Shown: piece by piece, positions 1 through 13,200 of the stretch
How positions within the stretch are numbered: the first letter of the stretch is position 1
Layout of the letters: every line of letters begins with the position of its first letter
Notes under the pieces: model-generated
Told to the model about the DNA's origin: nothing
Database searches by the model: none
The model's input: only the letters and a program-made list of their open reading frames with translations
Program-made: the position numbers and the translations under genes
Origin: Cristatella mucedo
Taxonomy: Eukaryota; Bryozoa; Phylactolaemata; Cristatellidae
Reading direction: 5' to 3'
Assembly (NCBI GenBank): GCA_009760855.2
Contig: WPIO01000090.1
Location: 498,001 to 558,000, forward strand
DNA length: 60,000 bases

Positions 1-525
1 ACGCTGTTACGAGATCTGTGATCTTTCTACAATAAGTTGCCTATTATTAATATCTAATTTCAGGTACTAATTCCATGCTTCACTTTTAAAATTCTCCTAT
101 CTATTAACCATTGTTTTTCACTTTGATGTTTTAGTTGTGGGTACAATGAATTCTGTTAGAAGCCGCAAGCCAACCTATAGCTTCCTAGACGAAAGATCTC
201 TTGAGAAAACTGAATAAGTATTGGCCAATTTGTATATTTACAATTGCGAAAGCACCGACTAACCAATTTGAGTGGCTGTAACGAAAAATTTCTTCTGCCA
301 GTCATGCCTACAATTCTAACAAAAAACATGTATTTTCTATATACTAAGGTGCTGAATGAAAATTGAATTCGTACTCTAGCGGCTCGTTTACTTAATTGAG
401 ACAAAATAACCCTCCGTCTAACTTGCTAATGGGAAAGCCACCAAGAGGAGCGAAATGAATCGCATCGTAAGTGAAAATAAAGCAAACACCTAACGAATAG
501 ATTTTGTCGTATTGCGCATCATTTT
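1..525. other. No gene recognised
   Basis: AT-rich sequence; no splice-bounded coding segment or repeat recognised. Confidence 0.5.
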
Positions 526-660
526 GGATTGGTCCAGTGGTTAAGGTGCTCTCCCTAATTAAGGTCGTGCCTGAGGTCGTAGGCTCGAGCCCCTAGGCAC
601 ATGTGAAGCACCTGAATAGAGATTAAGTTCTTCTGGGGTGCTGTACAAGTAAATTATATT
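526..660 (+). mobile_element. tRNA-derived SINE with L2-like 3' tail, copy 1
   Basis: The head resembles a tRNA promoter: a box-A-like ggtccagtggttaag and a box-B-like ggctcgagcccc about 40 bp on. The rest (gaagcacctgaatagagatt, then gttcttctggggtgctgtac) forms the same stem-loop plan as the L2 tail in this window, ending in taaattatatt. A second copy is at 40534-40675. Confidence 0.7.
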
Positions 661-855
661 TTCAAAGTCGATTATATATAATGCATTTGAATGAACAATT
701 AACGAATATGTACTCTTCATGTGTAATCTTGAAAATGCTGTAATTAATGAATTGTCAAATATTTGGTGGAAGTGTCGACAGAAACGACTACAAAATTATC
801 GACCGTAATACCATGCAAGTAAAAATACCGTTAGGGAAAACATGCACGGTGTTAG

Positions 856-2831
856 AATGATTAAAGAGACGAAGGGAGAAATACATCTTACATGACATAT
901 TCTGTGAAAACAGTGAGCGTTCCATCAATGTTACAAATATCGTTAACTGATCAGATGCCATAAAGATTGAGTGAAATGAGTATTATACTTTGGAAATATA
1001 AGAAATAAAGGGTCAGGGCATAGATGATTTGAGGTAGTTTTCAGCCGTAGCTGAGGGATCAGTCAGGAAATCAGTTTTTACGATGCCTATAGTTGTGTTG
1101 GTAGCAGTTCTATTAGGTAGGCTGGACCTAGCAAATACCTTCACCTGAACGTGCTGGATATAAACCCTGAAGTCGATAGGCTGCTTTATTGGGAGCCAGT
1201 GGAGGTCGGCTGGTAGTGGGTAGCTCTGCTTTGAAGCATAAAGCCATCACAGCAAGGTTTCGGGGATGCCCAGGCGAGATGATATTAAACCGTGTCTGCA
1301 AGCATTTCCCTCGCAGCAAATGCAAAGCTCATAGGAAGCGATTGAATTATCTGAGGGTGCTTTATCAAGTTTATTAATCTAATAATAATTATTAAATCGC
1401 TATACAGTAAGGCTTTCTAATACATTTACGTGCCTGATTTCACCTGATATCAGAACTACTTTCTGTGAGAGCTTGCCTTGCCGAGGAGCAATTTCATCTA
1501 CAGTTGGCAATAAGTCGAGCTCATAAAAATATATATACGATAATACCAACAATCCTATAGTAATAATGCACAGGATAATATGCCCTTAGAGAAATTCATT
1601 TCTTCTTTGGCGCCATATTTGTAAGAATTTGAGATTGTCTTGGTTAAATAGCAGTGGAATTGAGCATGCACCAAAGCTTCTATCACGTAGGAGTTAAACG
1701 TTTTCGCTACGTCTTCAGTTCAACTGAAATTACCTTTTTATCCTAGGGACTTCAGAAGGCAGCAAGTAAACCAGATCTAAAAATGCCTGAATTTTCCTCA
1801 TTCTTAACGGATTTCAGAGCAATAATTCGATTCACTTTGTTCCAATGATTAAAGAGATGAAGTGAGAAATAAATTTCACATGACATATTCTGTGAAAAAA
1901 AGTGAGTGTTTAATCGACATTACAAATATCGTTAACTGATCGGATGCCATGAAGATGAGTGAAATCAGTTTTAGTCTTTGGAAATATAAGAACTAAAGGA
2001 TTAGTGCGTAGGTGATTTGAGGTTGTTTCCAACCGTAGCTGAGGATCAGTCAGGAAATAAGTTTATACGATGCCTATACTTGTGTTGGTAGCAGTTCTAT
2101 TAGGTAGGCTGGATCTAGCAAATACCTTCACCTGGACGTGCTGGATATAACCCTTGAAGTCGATAGGCTGCTTTATTGGGAGCCAGTGGAGGTCGGCTCG
2201 TAGTGGGTAGCTCTGCATTGAAGCCTAAAGCCATCATAGGAAGGTTTCGGGATACCCAGGCGAAATGAAATTCAACCGTGTCTGCAAGCATTTCCCTTGC
2301 AGCAAATACAAAGATCATAGGAAGCGATTGAATTATTTGAGGGTCCTTTATCAAATTTATTAATCTAATAATATTTATTAACTCGCTATATAGTAAGGCT
2401 TTCTAATAAATTTACGTGCCTGATTTCACCTGATATCAGATCTACTTTCCTTAAGAGCTTGCCTTGCCGAGGAGCAATTTCATCTACAGTGGGCAATAGA
2501 TCAATCTCATAAAAATATATATACGATAATACCCACAATACTACAGTAATAATGCACTGGATAATATGCCCTCAGAGAAATCCATCTCTTTCTTGGCACC
2601 ACACTTGTAAAAATTTGAGATAGTCTTGGTTAAATAGTAGTGGAATTTAGCATGCACCAAAGCTTCTATCACGTAGGAGTCACACGTTTTCACTATGTTT
2701 TAAGTTTAATTTTATGTGTTCAACTGGTATTACATTTTTTATCCCAGGGACTTCGGAAGGCAGCAAGTAAACCAGATCGAACAACCCAGGAATTTCCCTC
2801 ATTTTTAACGGATTTCAGAGCAATAATTCGG
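856..2831. repeat. Tandem duplication, two ~985-bp units
   Basis: Unit 1 (856-1842) and unit 2 (1843-2831) align from end to end with moderate divergence, for example gattaaagagacgaaggg against gattaaagagatgaagtg, and the shared end ggatttcagagcaataattc. Each unit contains a scrambled L2 piece at about 1160-1390 and 2140-2375: antisense coding fragments followed directly by a sense-orientation L2 3' tail with an ATT-rich end. The rest of the unit is unrecognised. Confidence 0.85.
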
Positions 2832-3241
2832 TGAACCCATTGTTGTAACTTAGTATTTGCCTGTCTGTGTTTCATTACTTGATATGAAACGTAATGGTTT
2901 TCTATCTAGTTTTTCATCTTTTTCAATCTCACCTGTCTTTTCTGTCTAGTTTTCTATCCCATTATTATACATTTTCCGAGAGAGATCCATAACTATCTAG
3001 GCACATTAATTTAGTAAACGATGAACCGTGCGGTCGGTTATTCACTATATGCACACCTTAAGTAGGCATAGCCCTTCCGACGACAGACAACCTTTAGTCC
3101 GACCATCACACAAGAAAACCACACTAACTGAACGAATTTGAACAGCTTTCGCCCAGTCTTCCATCTTGCGTCCTTATCAAAGACAGCTATGTGGTTTATA
3201 GCAGACAAGCTGTCGAGACACTATCTAGAACCTAAACTAGA

Positions 3242-3242
<1 letters not shown>
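2832..3242. other. No gene recognised
   Basis: Sequence between the 985-bp tandem duplication and the (TA)n array. A short frame across it runs into the TA repeat and has no independent support. Confidence 0.5.

Positions 3243-3313
<71 letters not shown>
3243..3313. repeat. (TA)n microsatellite
   Basis: About 35 uninterrupted TA units, immediately beside the 3' end of a SINE. Its open frame (YIYI...) is meaningless. Confidence 0.98.
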
Positions 3314-3315
<2 letters not shown>

Positions 3316-3327
3316 CTGTATATTATT

Positions 3328-3486
3328 CCATAACAGCCTCTTTTTGTATAGCAACAGAAGAGCCTTTACGGCTATCACCACTGCTTGCAGTGTCTATAAA
3401 GGATCGCCAACCACAGGAATCAAACCCTCGACCTCGGGACCAAGGTCGTGAAAGCAATCGCCTTACCTAGTGTGCCATCACGGCTC
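3328..3486 (-). mobile_element. tRNA-derived SINE family 1, copy a
   Basis: Read on the minus strand it starts GAGCCGTGATGGCACACTAG with a box-A-like segment, has a box-B-like GGTTTGATTCC, then a conserved body (GCAAGCAGTGGTGATAGCCG) ending GCTATACAAAAAGAGGCTGT. The (TA)n array lies at its 3' end, where SINE tails usually are. Confidence 0.75.
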
Positions 3487-3689
3487 TTATGCTTCCATAC
3501 TATGTGCCTGGTTCCAAAAATACCACTTATTACATGACACCGGCAGCTCCACAGTAACGCCTGCCAACTTCCAGCTGCATTCGAGCTTGGTTATACAGCC
3601 ATACAACATATAAATTGGTCTACACATCTTTAAGATCCAGTATTGGCTTCCGTAGACTACTGGTAGCTGATCTGTTGTCATACTAAACC

Positions 3690-4250
3690 GTGCCCTTGCA
3701 CTTGGTGACAAACTTTACAGCTGCGCATGTCTGTCTCGAGATAAACATTTGTCCCGTCACAAAAAGTGCAAGAGTCCTTTACTGGCTCCCGTCTTAACAG
3801 AGCATCGACTTTGCCACCGGCATTTACATTTTGATTCCTCCGTTTATTAGCTCCATATTAGGTCTACTCCATCTAACAGCTAACCATCATATTACCTGAT
3901 TTTCTGAATCAAAAACGTTTACTTGCACCTGTTACTAACTTCAAATTCTGTAGAGATCGTCTTTAGCTGGTGTCCTTCTAAAGCTGGAACTGTCTAATGA
4001 ATATCCTCAACGTAGTCCCTACCTTGACGACATTTGAAAAAGAGCAAATGCATCTCTTTGTAGCGTCAATTAGCTGGTCCTTGTCGTTGGTGAGCTTATT
4101 TGGTCACACACACACTGTGCTTGCTTTCAATCACTTTATTAGCATGCGGAGCCAGTGCATGGCATCTCAGAATCGTATGATGCATGCTCATATTGAGCTG
4201 GCATCATATTTAAGAGCTATCCATTAAAGTGAACCTCCTTTGAGGCATGC
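3690..4250 (+). mobile_element. Degenerate L2 3' fragment (sense)
   Basis: The translation aligns with the L2 C-terminus across several frames: a CR(D)K...SRHKK stretch, LLAPVL, and later RDR...WNCL and LTTFEK, corresponding to GDRAFSSYAPKAWNSLP and LTTFKRNL of better copies. Heavily mutated. Confidence 0.6.
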
Positions 4251-5208
4251 TTAAAGTGCCTAGAAAACTAAATACAATCTTTGAAAGAGAAATGCAAATG
4301 CGTTACAATTATAAACGTCCTTTATTATGTAAACACAGCCACTGAATGCAAGCAGAGATATAATTGTGCATTTCAACGGTAACTTAATTTTCAATAAGTT
4401 GGAGGTCATTGCTCGGTCTGCCAGCTCACTAGGTTTTAAGAGCACTAACAAAAATGCTAGCTCTTCCAATGTTAGCAGGAACTTTGAAGCTTTGAAATTT
4501 GACTCATGTCTTCAGATATTGGATTAAAAAGGTTCGGCGCCTGTTTGGGAAATTCTACTGATGGCACGATGGTCAAACAGAGGAAAGTAATAAATCAATT
4601 AGACGTAGATACTTTCGCAATTTAATAAGGTTGATAAGGTTAATGATACTGTAAATTTACAATTTCGTCAGATTAAACAATCTTAAATGCGGGAAGAGTA
4701 TTCATGTTTTGGAATTAGACATTACCGGGCGAAATCGTTCAGTAAATAGAATATTGGCAGCATAAACGCAGGTCAGACAAATCAAGCAGAACGTTACATT
4801 TAGAGGCATTAATTTTGTTTGGAAATCGTTAAATAAGCTGACTTAACGCCAGAGCTGCAAAGAACACTTTATGATTTCACATCTAAGCGTAAGTAGCAGG
4901 CGAGCAGCTTATCTATTCAAATTTCCTCAATGGCTGATCTTTTGACCCCTCGTCTTTTCTCTAACAACCAACATGTGGACTAAGTCACCAACTGCAATAG
5001 ACTTTTGCAACGAATCTAGAATAATAGGTAAAATATTCTTTAAAGATGGCCATGACCTATTTGCGTTGAGTGAGCAACCACTACAATTATTTACTTACTT
5101 TGAAGCCCCAAACTGACTCATCCACCAGATTTCTATCTCAACTTCTTTCTCAAGGAAAAGTTGAAAATGTGCCAAGGAAATTTGTACAGAGCAGATGCGA
5201 AAAAGAGC

Positions 5209-5211
<3 letters not shown>
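4251..5211. other. No gene recognised
   Basis: AT-rich sequence before the (GA)n array. No kinase exon with a glycine-rich loop was seen here. Confidence 0.5.
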
Positions 5212-5699
<488 letters not shown>

Positions 5700-7075
5700 T
5701 GTGTATAGTCGAAAATGTATGTATGTATAGTCGAAAAGTGGCAATTTGAAGGGCCTAATTTTTTATGAGGAGTCATTTTCGTTGACATGGGCTAAAAACA
5801 AGTAAGTCTTCGTGCGGTTTTGAATAGTCGCTGAAAAAGATGCATTTGCGAACATAAATAAATCACAGTATTCGATTATAACAAAATTACCAATTTGTGG
5901 GCTTATGAACTACTGGCTGTTCTATTGATTTGGCAGATGAAAAGCCTGCAATTAGGTAGCAAAAATTAAAATATCGTTTGCTGTGGAGCTATCTTAAAAA
6001 CTATTTAGAGGAATATGCTGGGTGAATGCAATTACATGCCACTTTGTCCTAAAGCACGGATATGATTAAGTAAAACCATTATATTTAAGAAATCTACCAA
6101 ATTATTATTAAACATGTTTTCTTAAAAGCTACAAATAAGTCATACAGTTCTAGAGATTTTACTTAGTTTTAAGAATAATATTAATTATTATAGATTAAAT
6201 AAAGTGCCCTCAAAACTTATTCTCTTTCTATTCACTTTACGATCAACTTGGACACAATAACTGAGAATTTAGTAGATAGTTCTATATTGTTTTTACTATA
6301 CCTTTCATCTCTAAATATAGGACAATTTATGCATGGGGGATGGTTTGGAAGTGCAATGGTTTAAAGAAATTCCACATACGTCTTCGTCATAAGAAATGTG
6401 GTTGTGGGTTTACTAGTAAAAATTTGAAAACAAATTAAGCATGACCACACTTAGTTTGTATTTTATTTGCCCAAAAAGTATGTTGATGACCTGATATTTG
6501 TATCTCCATAGATTGAAAAGATTTCAGCCAAAATATGTAGCTTTCAATAGCTAGTTAATTGAAGCCTACGTCCCTTCGATACGGCTGACCCCTGATACCC
6601 CAGTTTAGAGTTGTAAAAGATATACTGATTACTTATCACGTAATCCTGATATCTAGTTAACCATTAACGAATCTCTCTCATTCATGGTAGAATTATAAAT
6701 ATTCGCCAGCCCCGACTATAGAAAATTGATGCCTGCCATGGTGGAGCTGACACTGCTACAGGTTTGTCTAGCTCCGATCTACTACGTACTATATAATAAA
6801 GATCGTTTACCAACAGCGTTTCGTGGTAACAATATTTAGGTATTCCCTTACATGCAGCTGTCTAATATTTCTAGGTACGTATTCAATTCCCAAATTTATA
6901 TCAATCGTTCACATGTAAGTGGAACAGCGATCACCACCTTAAAAAGATAGTGCATACTATTTTAAATTATTTTCGGAATCTTAGGTTCACACAGCTAATT
7001 TTTGGATACTTCTGGTACTGAATGTATGCAATTAGCGTTGCTGTGAACATACAGTTTGTGAAGGTGCACTTTTAG
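5700..7075. other. Upstream flank or intron of the kinase; no exon found
   Basis: Apart from the L2 tail at 6165-6245 nothing is recognisable. The missing exon carrying the glycine loop should end two bases into a codon and could be here or further upstream, but I could not identify it. Confidence 0.45.
6165..6245 (-). mobile_element. L2 3' tail fragment
   Basis: Contains aataatattaattatta, then aaagtgccctc and ttctctttcta, then cactttac: the complement of the L2 terminal hairpin plus ATT repeats. Confidence 0.7.
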
Positions 7076-7205
7076 GTCGGCTCGAAATCGTGAGACTAGC
7101 CGCATGATGGCTCTCAAGTATGTACCAAGGATTGACCGCTGTTATCGTTCGGCTATGCATGCATTAAGAGAAATCAAGTACTTGTCAGTACTCAGGCATG
7201 AAAAT
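7076..7205 (+). CDS. Kinase exon 1 found: beta3 / alphaC region
   Basis: After a tttag acceptor the exon adds one base to a preceding codon and then reads SARNRETSRMMALKYV, followed by ALREIKYLSVLRHEN, ending at a gtaagt donor. This matches the MAPK pattern around the ATP-anchoring Lys (MALK) and the alphaC Glu (LREI), then the HEN of the beta4 approach. The glycine-rich loop must lie in an upstream exon ending two bases into a codon; I searched 1-7075 by eye and did not find it. Confidence 0.85.
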
Positions 7206-10200
7206 GTAAGTGAAGCTTAGATAAGACGGTGCTCAGATATTTTACTTTCTATTTTCACTTAGTATTGAATTATATAACCCTTTATTAGCTTTCGCTGATA
7301 TTGAAGAACAAATTCTGCTACAGCTAACGGTTTGACGTATAGGTTCTCTACCAACTTTCAAAATGAATGCCTGTTAAGGGAAATTATATTAAACTAAGTC
7401 AAAGTTCCTTCTCAAATGGAGCTAATGGGTTATTAGTAATCGATTGAAAGCTCTTTAGCATTACGCAGAGCTAAAATATGGTTAGCCTAGTGTCAGTAGA
7501 TTTAAAAAAACTGCCCTATTTTATTTAAGTATATTGTGTACGTTCTTTTTAACCTATTTAATAGTTACAGTTTTTTGAGATAGTACAACATTAAGAAAAT
7601 ACTTACGCCAAAATACTCGATTAAGGTGGACAAAATTAGGATGCTGTTACCAGTAAGTTTGCAATGGATAACTAACCGTAAACGATGCTAACCAAAGTCG
7701 GCATAGTAAAATGTATGCAAAATATAACGTTGAAATGCAGCGTGTAAATGTCAACGCTTTCAAACTGAGACTTTTTGAAAAGCGACTGCCCATATTAAAG
7801 CGTCACAAACAAGATGACGGTGTGGATATACAGCCAGGACAGACTAAGCAATATTGTAAAAATACCTGTAGCCTTCAACATAATTTAGCAAGATAAACAA
7901 TCTTATGGTAAACTCTGTAAACATTAATCGACAATAAGTGAGTACCTTTTAATCAATGATTATGTCCGAAATAATAGTACGGGCTGTGCGGTGAACATTA
8001 TTGTATCTAGTATATACAAACGCAGGGGTTTCATTTAAGTTGGGGAAACAGTTTAGCACATTCCCTCGAAATATCCTTCTGAATTACCACTGCAGTGATA
8101 GGCAAAACTATCTTTTTTATCATTAAATGATAAGCAACTTAAAAGTATGATTTTGTTGAGCACTGGTAAAATAGCTGACTCTAATGCATTTATTTCAGTA
8201 GCCTGAGCACCGTCAGTCATGCTATTGTGTCCCACAAAACAAGTTTCACTAATTCTATCTATAAGGATGATAATATACGACAGATTACCCTAGAATTAAA
8301 TAATTTCTTTTAGTGTAATTTAAATAGGCTTGAAATACTGAAAGCACCCACGGGATAACCAGTAGTCGAGTTTTTGTAGACAGCCGCCTATTATAGCTGA
8401 CATAGTGGCTAAATTACTCAGTGCTACATCAATCGTCATGTTAGCTTAATCTAAGAAGATGGCATGCAGTTTTAGTTGATCCTGCTACTTTAGAAGCTCA
8501 GATTCAGTCATTTGTATAGTATACAAAGCTTTTGCTTCTTAAGAAAAGCAAGAATAAATATGTGGATGGAAATATTAAGAAATTGAAAGTCACTGAATTC
8601 TGAATTGAAAGTCACTGAATTCCTTAGACCAACAAAGTTTAAAGTTAATAATATCCGCATGCCATCAGATGAGCTCAAATTGGTAGGGAATGGACATTGG
8701 AGAATACTTGACAGAATTATTTAAAAAAAAAAAATTGCACGATTCTTTCAGTGAGCAGGGTCATGCACATTGGAAACAAGTTGGTCAGTTGAATACACTG
8801 GGTAGTTCAATTGTCTGCAGAGACGTCGAAAGAAATGTAATACAATACAAGAAGATCAAAATAAGGCTATGGTTACGTTGGAACATGACTCCTAAGATTC
8901 GAGCAGATTCAACAGGAGATATGCTAGCAGAGCCAACTTTGAGCCTCAGCGTTTTCAATTTCTGAATTACACTGGCTTTGCCCATAACTAGTAAGTTAGT
9001 TTTACCATAGTTATGTCTTAACAAATTTGCTTCCATCTATGTGCGGATGTCATGAATACGTGCAGCAAGTGAGTTGAAAGAATTTTAGGTGCTTGAAGGC
9101 TGGGAGGGATCGAAGCAAATGTAAAACAGAGTGTCACCCACGTTGAAATGAAATTGTGCTTGGCAGTCAGATCTGCAAGAGGGAGAGTATAAACCTTGAA
9201 AAGAACCCGACCTAGACGGAGCCCTGAGGTATGCCATATTTCAGAGGAACCTCGGCTGACCTTTGTCCATTCACGTCAATACTCTATAGTCTCCCACTAC
9301 GATAGGACCTGAACCACTTCAGAGCCGTGCCAGTGATGGCCAGGCGAGATCAAAGGAGCTCCAGAAGAACTTTGTGATACGTAGTTTGATTGCAGTCACT
9401 AACTTTACAGAACACCAGCCTCCGAGCAACACCACCAGTTTTTTCTACTAAGCACAGAGCCGGCCGGCTGGTAAAAAGCGTCTAGTGTCTCTCCGCTCGA
9501 GCACACGTTTGTCAGCTTCTGTCGTCTGAGGTACTGGAAGGCTGAGCTCTGATTTGTTACTTTTGCTGCTAAGGCCTACCTGAGCTCCGATTGGCTAGCC
9601 GGTGGTCGGGAGGGCCACCAGCCTAGTACTGGCAAATTACATTTAGGTGTTGTACTGTAGCAGGCTGGGGTATGCATAAACGAAACCACATGCCCACCTG
9701 CCCTGGAGATCAATCTACGTTGCATTCTCCACTTTTTGGCAGCAATAAAGCTGGAAGGTATGCACATAGTCGTCCGATCGTGCCGATCAGCTCCACTAAT
9801 TAGGAAGCTAAGTATTGGCTGCTCAGAGGAGGCAGGTGATCGAACTGTATGTGCCAGCAAGCCGGCTGCATTTGACATTTGCTTTCATGCGTCGTCGGGC
9901 CGCATATTTTACCACCACTGGTGCCTCGCCGGCCCGTGAAGTCTTGCAGCCCACAGGGGTATCCCACACCACCACCACTTCCAAAGCCACCAAAACGACT
10001 CCTGCATGGCTGCCGAATCTCTGGTGGCAGCAGCCATGTCTTCAGACACTGCCACAGTGTCTTTGAGCACTTCCACGTTTCCAACATGTGCCGCATCTCC
10101 GACCAGCACCTCATCTTTAATATATCTCTCGTCTCAGGCCTTCGCTGCGTCCTAGCCCGTCAGCATTGCCGATGAGTCTCTAAACCTTGTGGCGTCTAGA

Positions 10201-13200
10201 CCTCTACAGCCTCTATGACCTGCCAAGCATCACAGCCCACCGGCTAGTCGAAGGACAACGTCAGCTTCATGGCTTTTGCTGCCTCGAAGGTCCTTGCCTC
10301 ACTGCACACCGTCGGTGAGTGTCAAACCGTCACAGCCTGGATCGCTGTCGCCCAGTTATCATCTACTTGAAAAATGCTCAAGCAAAATTGCCGTAGGCCA
10401 CTGCAACCACCACCCCACCACTCTCAGTCTAGGCCTTGGCCAATTACTGCCAAAGTAGCTTGTAGTTTGATTGCCGTTGCCCACAGCACAAAACACCAGC
10501 CGACGAGCAACACCACCAGCTTATTCTACCATGAACCGAGCCGGTGGAGACGTTACTACCCTCCTGTAGACCTTCATCCTCTTCTGTCGTCTGCACTAAC
10601 GGAACGCTGTGCTCTGATACGTTAGAGTTGTTGCTAACGCCTAGCTGCGATCCTATTGGCTAGACGGTGGTCGGGAGGGCCACTCGGCCAAGTACTGGCA
10701 GATAACAACATTTAGGCTCGGGACTGTCACAGGCTGGGATATGCATAGACGAAACCGCAAGATCGGTAGTATCAAATGCTGCCAAAAAATTTAGCAAAAC
10801 AAGCAAAGACACTCTACCTATGTCTGGATTCCTACATAGGTTGTTGTATACCCTAAGCAATGCTGACTCTGTAGAGTGATTAGCTCTAAAGCCAGACTTG
10901 AGCTTACTAGCCAAGTTTGAAGTTTAAAATGTATTTTGGAAAGTAGTAAAGTTCTGTAGTTTCTTAAGAACTTTTCAACGGAAAAAATACATATTAACAA
11001 AACTTATGGAACCAAGTTGTTCAATTTCCTATTTTATCAAATACAACTAAATCTTTAATGCCTAGTCAGCATTTTTATTACAGTTGTTAGGGAAGAAGGT
11101 GTATCTGAATAGCTAAGATTAGAACTGGGTTATATATTAGGAATGTTATGGGATAAGAATTCGAGAGCAATGTTTATATATTGCATTATTATTTATTGTA
11201 GAATACTATATGGTTAATTACAGGCTCATTAAGTCAATTTGGCTCCTGGATAATAGATAGTGTATTAGCCTTTTTAAGCATTATTTCAATTAGCAACTTG
11301 TGACATAAATACTTATGAAGGAATCATTCTTGCTCACAACCAGAGACTCCTAGCTGTATACCATCCATTCTCACTAAAAGATTGTAACGGAATTATGATA
11401 ATTATAAAAATATTATATTTTAGATAGAAAACTCCATTTTTGTATAGAAATTTTTGAAATATATAAAAACATAAATATAGAAAATATAATATAAATATAG
11501 AAACATTTGTTGTAATGGCAGGAGATCTAATGATTCATGGAAGCATGCTCAATAAGCAAAAAGAAAAAAATATTGTTAGAGGTAAAATGCACAGTATCAG
11601 TTAGCAAGTATTGTTTGCAGCAGCTTGCACAGGGTTAACACTCATAAGCACATACAGGACGAATGACTGGAATCCAGTAAATGCTGTGATAAATCAATGC
11701 CTTTTAAGTGCTTTCGAAAATGGAGGAGTCATAAGATGCAGCGATTCGCGCCAGGATTGAGTTAGGTCGTGTGATTCAGAAATTGAAAAGGCTGAAGCTC
11801 AAAGTCGGCGTTACCAGCTTATTTCACCTTTTGGATCTGCACGAAATACAGGTTTTGAGTTCGAGAGTGACCTTTCGTCAGACACTTAAATCGCCTTCAC
11901 AATCAAGACTGCCTACATTCAGCCACATTAAATTGCTAAAATCTTGGTATGTTAGACAGGTAATAATAATAATAATAATAATATTGCACTTGATAAAGCG
12001 CCCTCAGAGAACTTAATCTCTTTCTAGGCGCTTTACATTTGCTGCAAAGTGATACGCAACAGAATAGTAAGTAAAATCATGCTTGAAAAACAAACAAAAT
12101 GAATAACATGGTTAGGGGTTACATGCACTGGGTCAGCATGCAAATGTGGTTAGTGGCAGCATGAACAGTGTCAGCACGCATAAGCACATCGAGGACGAAT
12201 CACAAGGACCCACTAAATGCTGTCCTAAATAGGTATGTTTTTAAGTTTGTTTTAAATGTGGTCAGGTCAGGGGATGTTCTGATGCAGGTCGGGAGGGAGT
12301 TCCAGGCTGTGGGAGCATACGAGCTAAATGCACGGTCTCCAAAGGATTTAAGGTTTGTACGAGGTATTTCTAGACTGTTGGATTCCGAAAAGCGAGTGGT
12401 ACGATGCTTTGCCTGATGGGGTAGTATCTCTGAAAGATAGGCTGGAGCCATAGAATGAAGAGACCTAAAAGTGAGCGAAAAAACCTTGAAGTCAATCCGT
12501 TGCTTGACTGGTACACCATATGTTAGTGTGTCCATGTACTGGTGACATATTTACTTGACTTCTTTAACTCACTGGCAGCTGGTCTAACAGTGTGTGCAAC
12601 TAGGACTTAGCAGCTGTTGCAAAACTCAGCTGCTACACTTGTCTGTCGTGGGGTTTGCTCTCGCCACATCAAACTACATCTCAGTAACCAGCCTTGGTTC
12701 CCAGTCAAGCGGTGCCTGAACTTGAAGTTTTCTCAGTCACTCTTAGATCCCTTCACTCTTTGGCTATAGCCAGCCTACCCAATTTACTGCACTAAAATAA
12801 ATAAAAAAATTAATTATTTGAAAAAATAAATAAATAAATATTTAATACATGAATACATAGTTAACTAAATAAATAAATAGTAGAAATACTGACTGTTTTG
12901 AGAGACTCTTTTTGCATAGCGAGAGCTTTTGCAGCTCTCAAAACCACTTGCAGTAGTGATAAAGGTTCGCCGACCACATGATTCGAACCCACGACCTTGG
13001 GGTCCAGGTCGAGAAAAGAAACTGCTTTACCTAGTGAGGCACGAAGGATCATTGTAGCATGATAAGTATCGTGCCACAAATTTTCGTAATCCTGCTATTT
13101 ATCCATAGCCTGTACGAACCACTCCTTCGGAGACCCTTTCTTTAGTTATTATGCTCCCTAAGCATTGAAAGCACTCCCGAGTTGACGCACGACATGGCCG

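Larger units (their letters stand above)
9380..10759. mobile_element. Candidate TRIM-type (non-autonomous) LTR element nested in an L2
   Basis: Two direct repeats of about 300 bp flank about 770 bp of GC-richer sequence with no recognisable protein. The left flank (aactttgtgat) and right flank (gatcggtagtatcaaatgct) are adjacent in other L2 copies, so the unit was inserted into an antisense L2, with a possible 4-5 bp duplication around GAT(C/A). No convincing primer-binding site or polypurine tract was seen. Orientation is unknown. The repeats are about 80% alike by eye, so it is old. Confidence 0.6.

Noticed and set aside
3138-3470. 110-residue frame with a (YI)n core
   Set aside because: It runs across the (TA)n array and an antisense SINE.
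3328-3486. Genuine tRNA genes at the SINE heads
   Set aside because: Box A and box B are degenerate, no acceptor stem closes, and each is followed by a conserved SINE body.
3328-3486. Hammerhead ribozyme in the SINE (as in some flatworm tRNA-derived SINEs)
   Set aside because: No CTGATGA...GAAA core found in the copies on either strand.
9736-10625. Overlapping open frames on both strands in the GC-richer region
   Set aside because: They lie in the TRIM-like element, overlap one another in several frames and show no known domain; openness is explained by higher GC.
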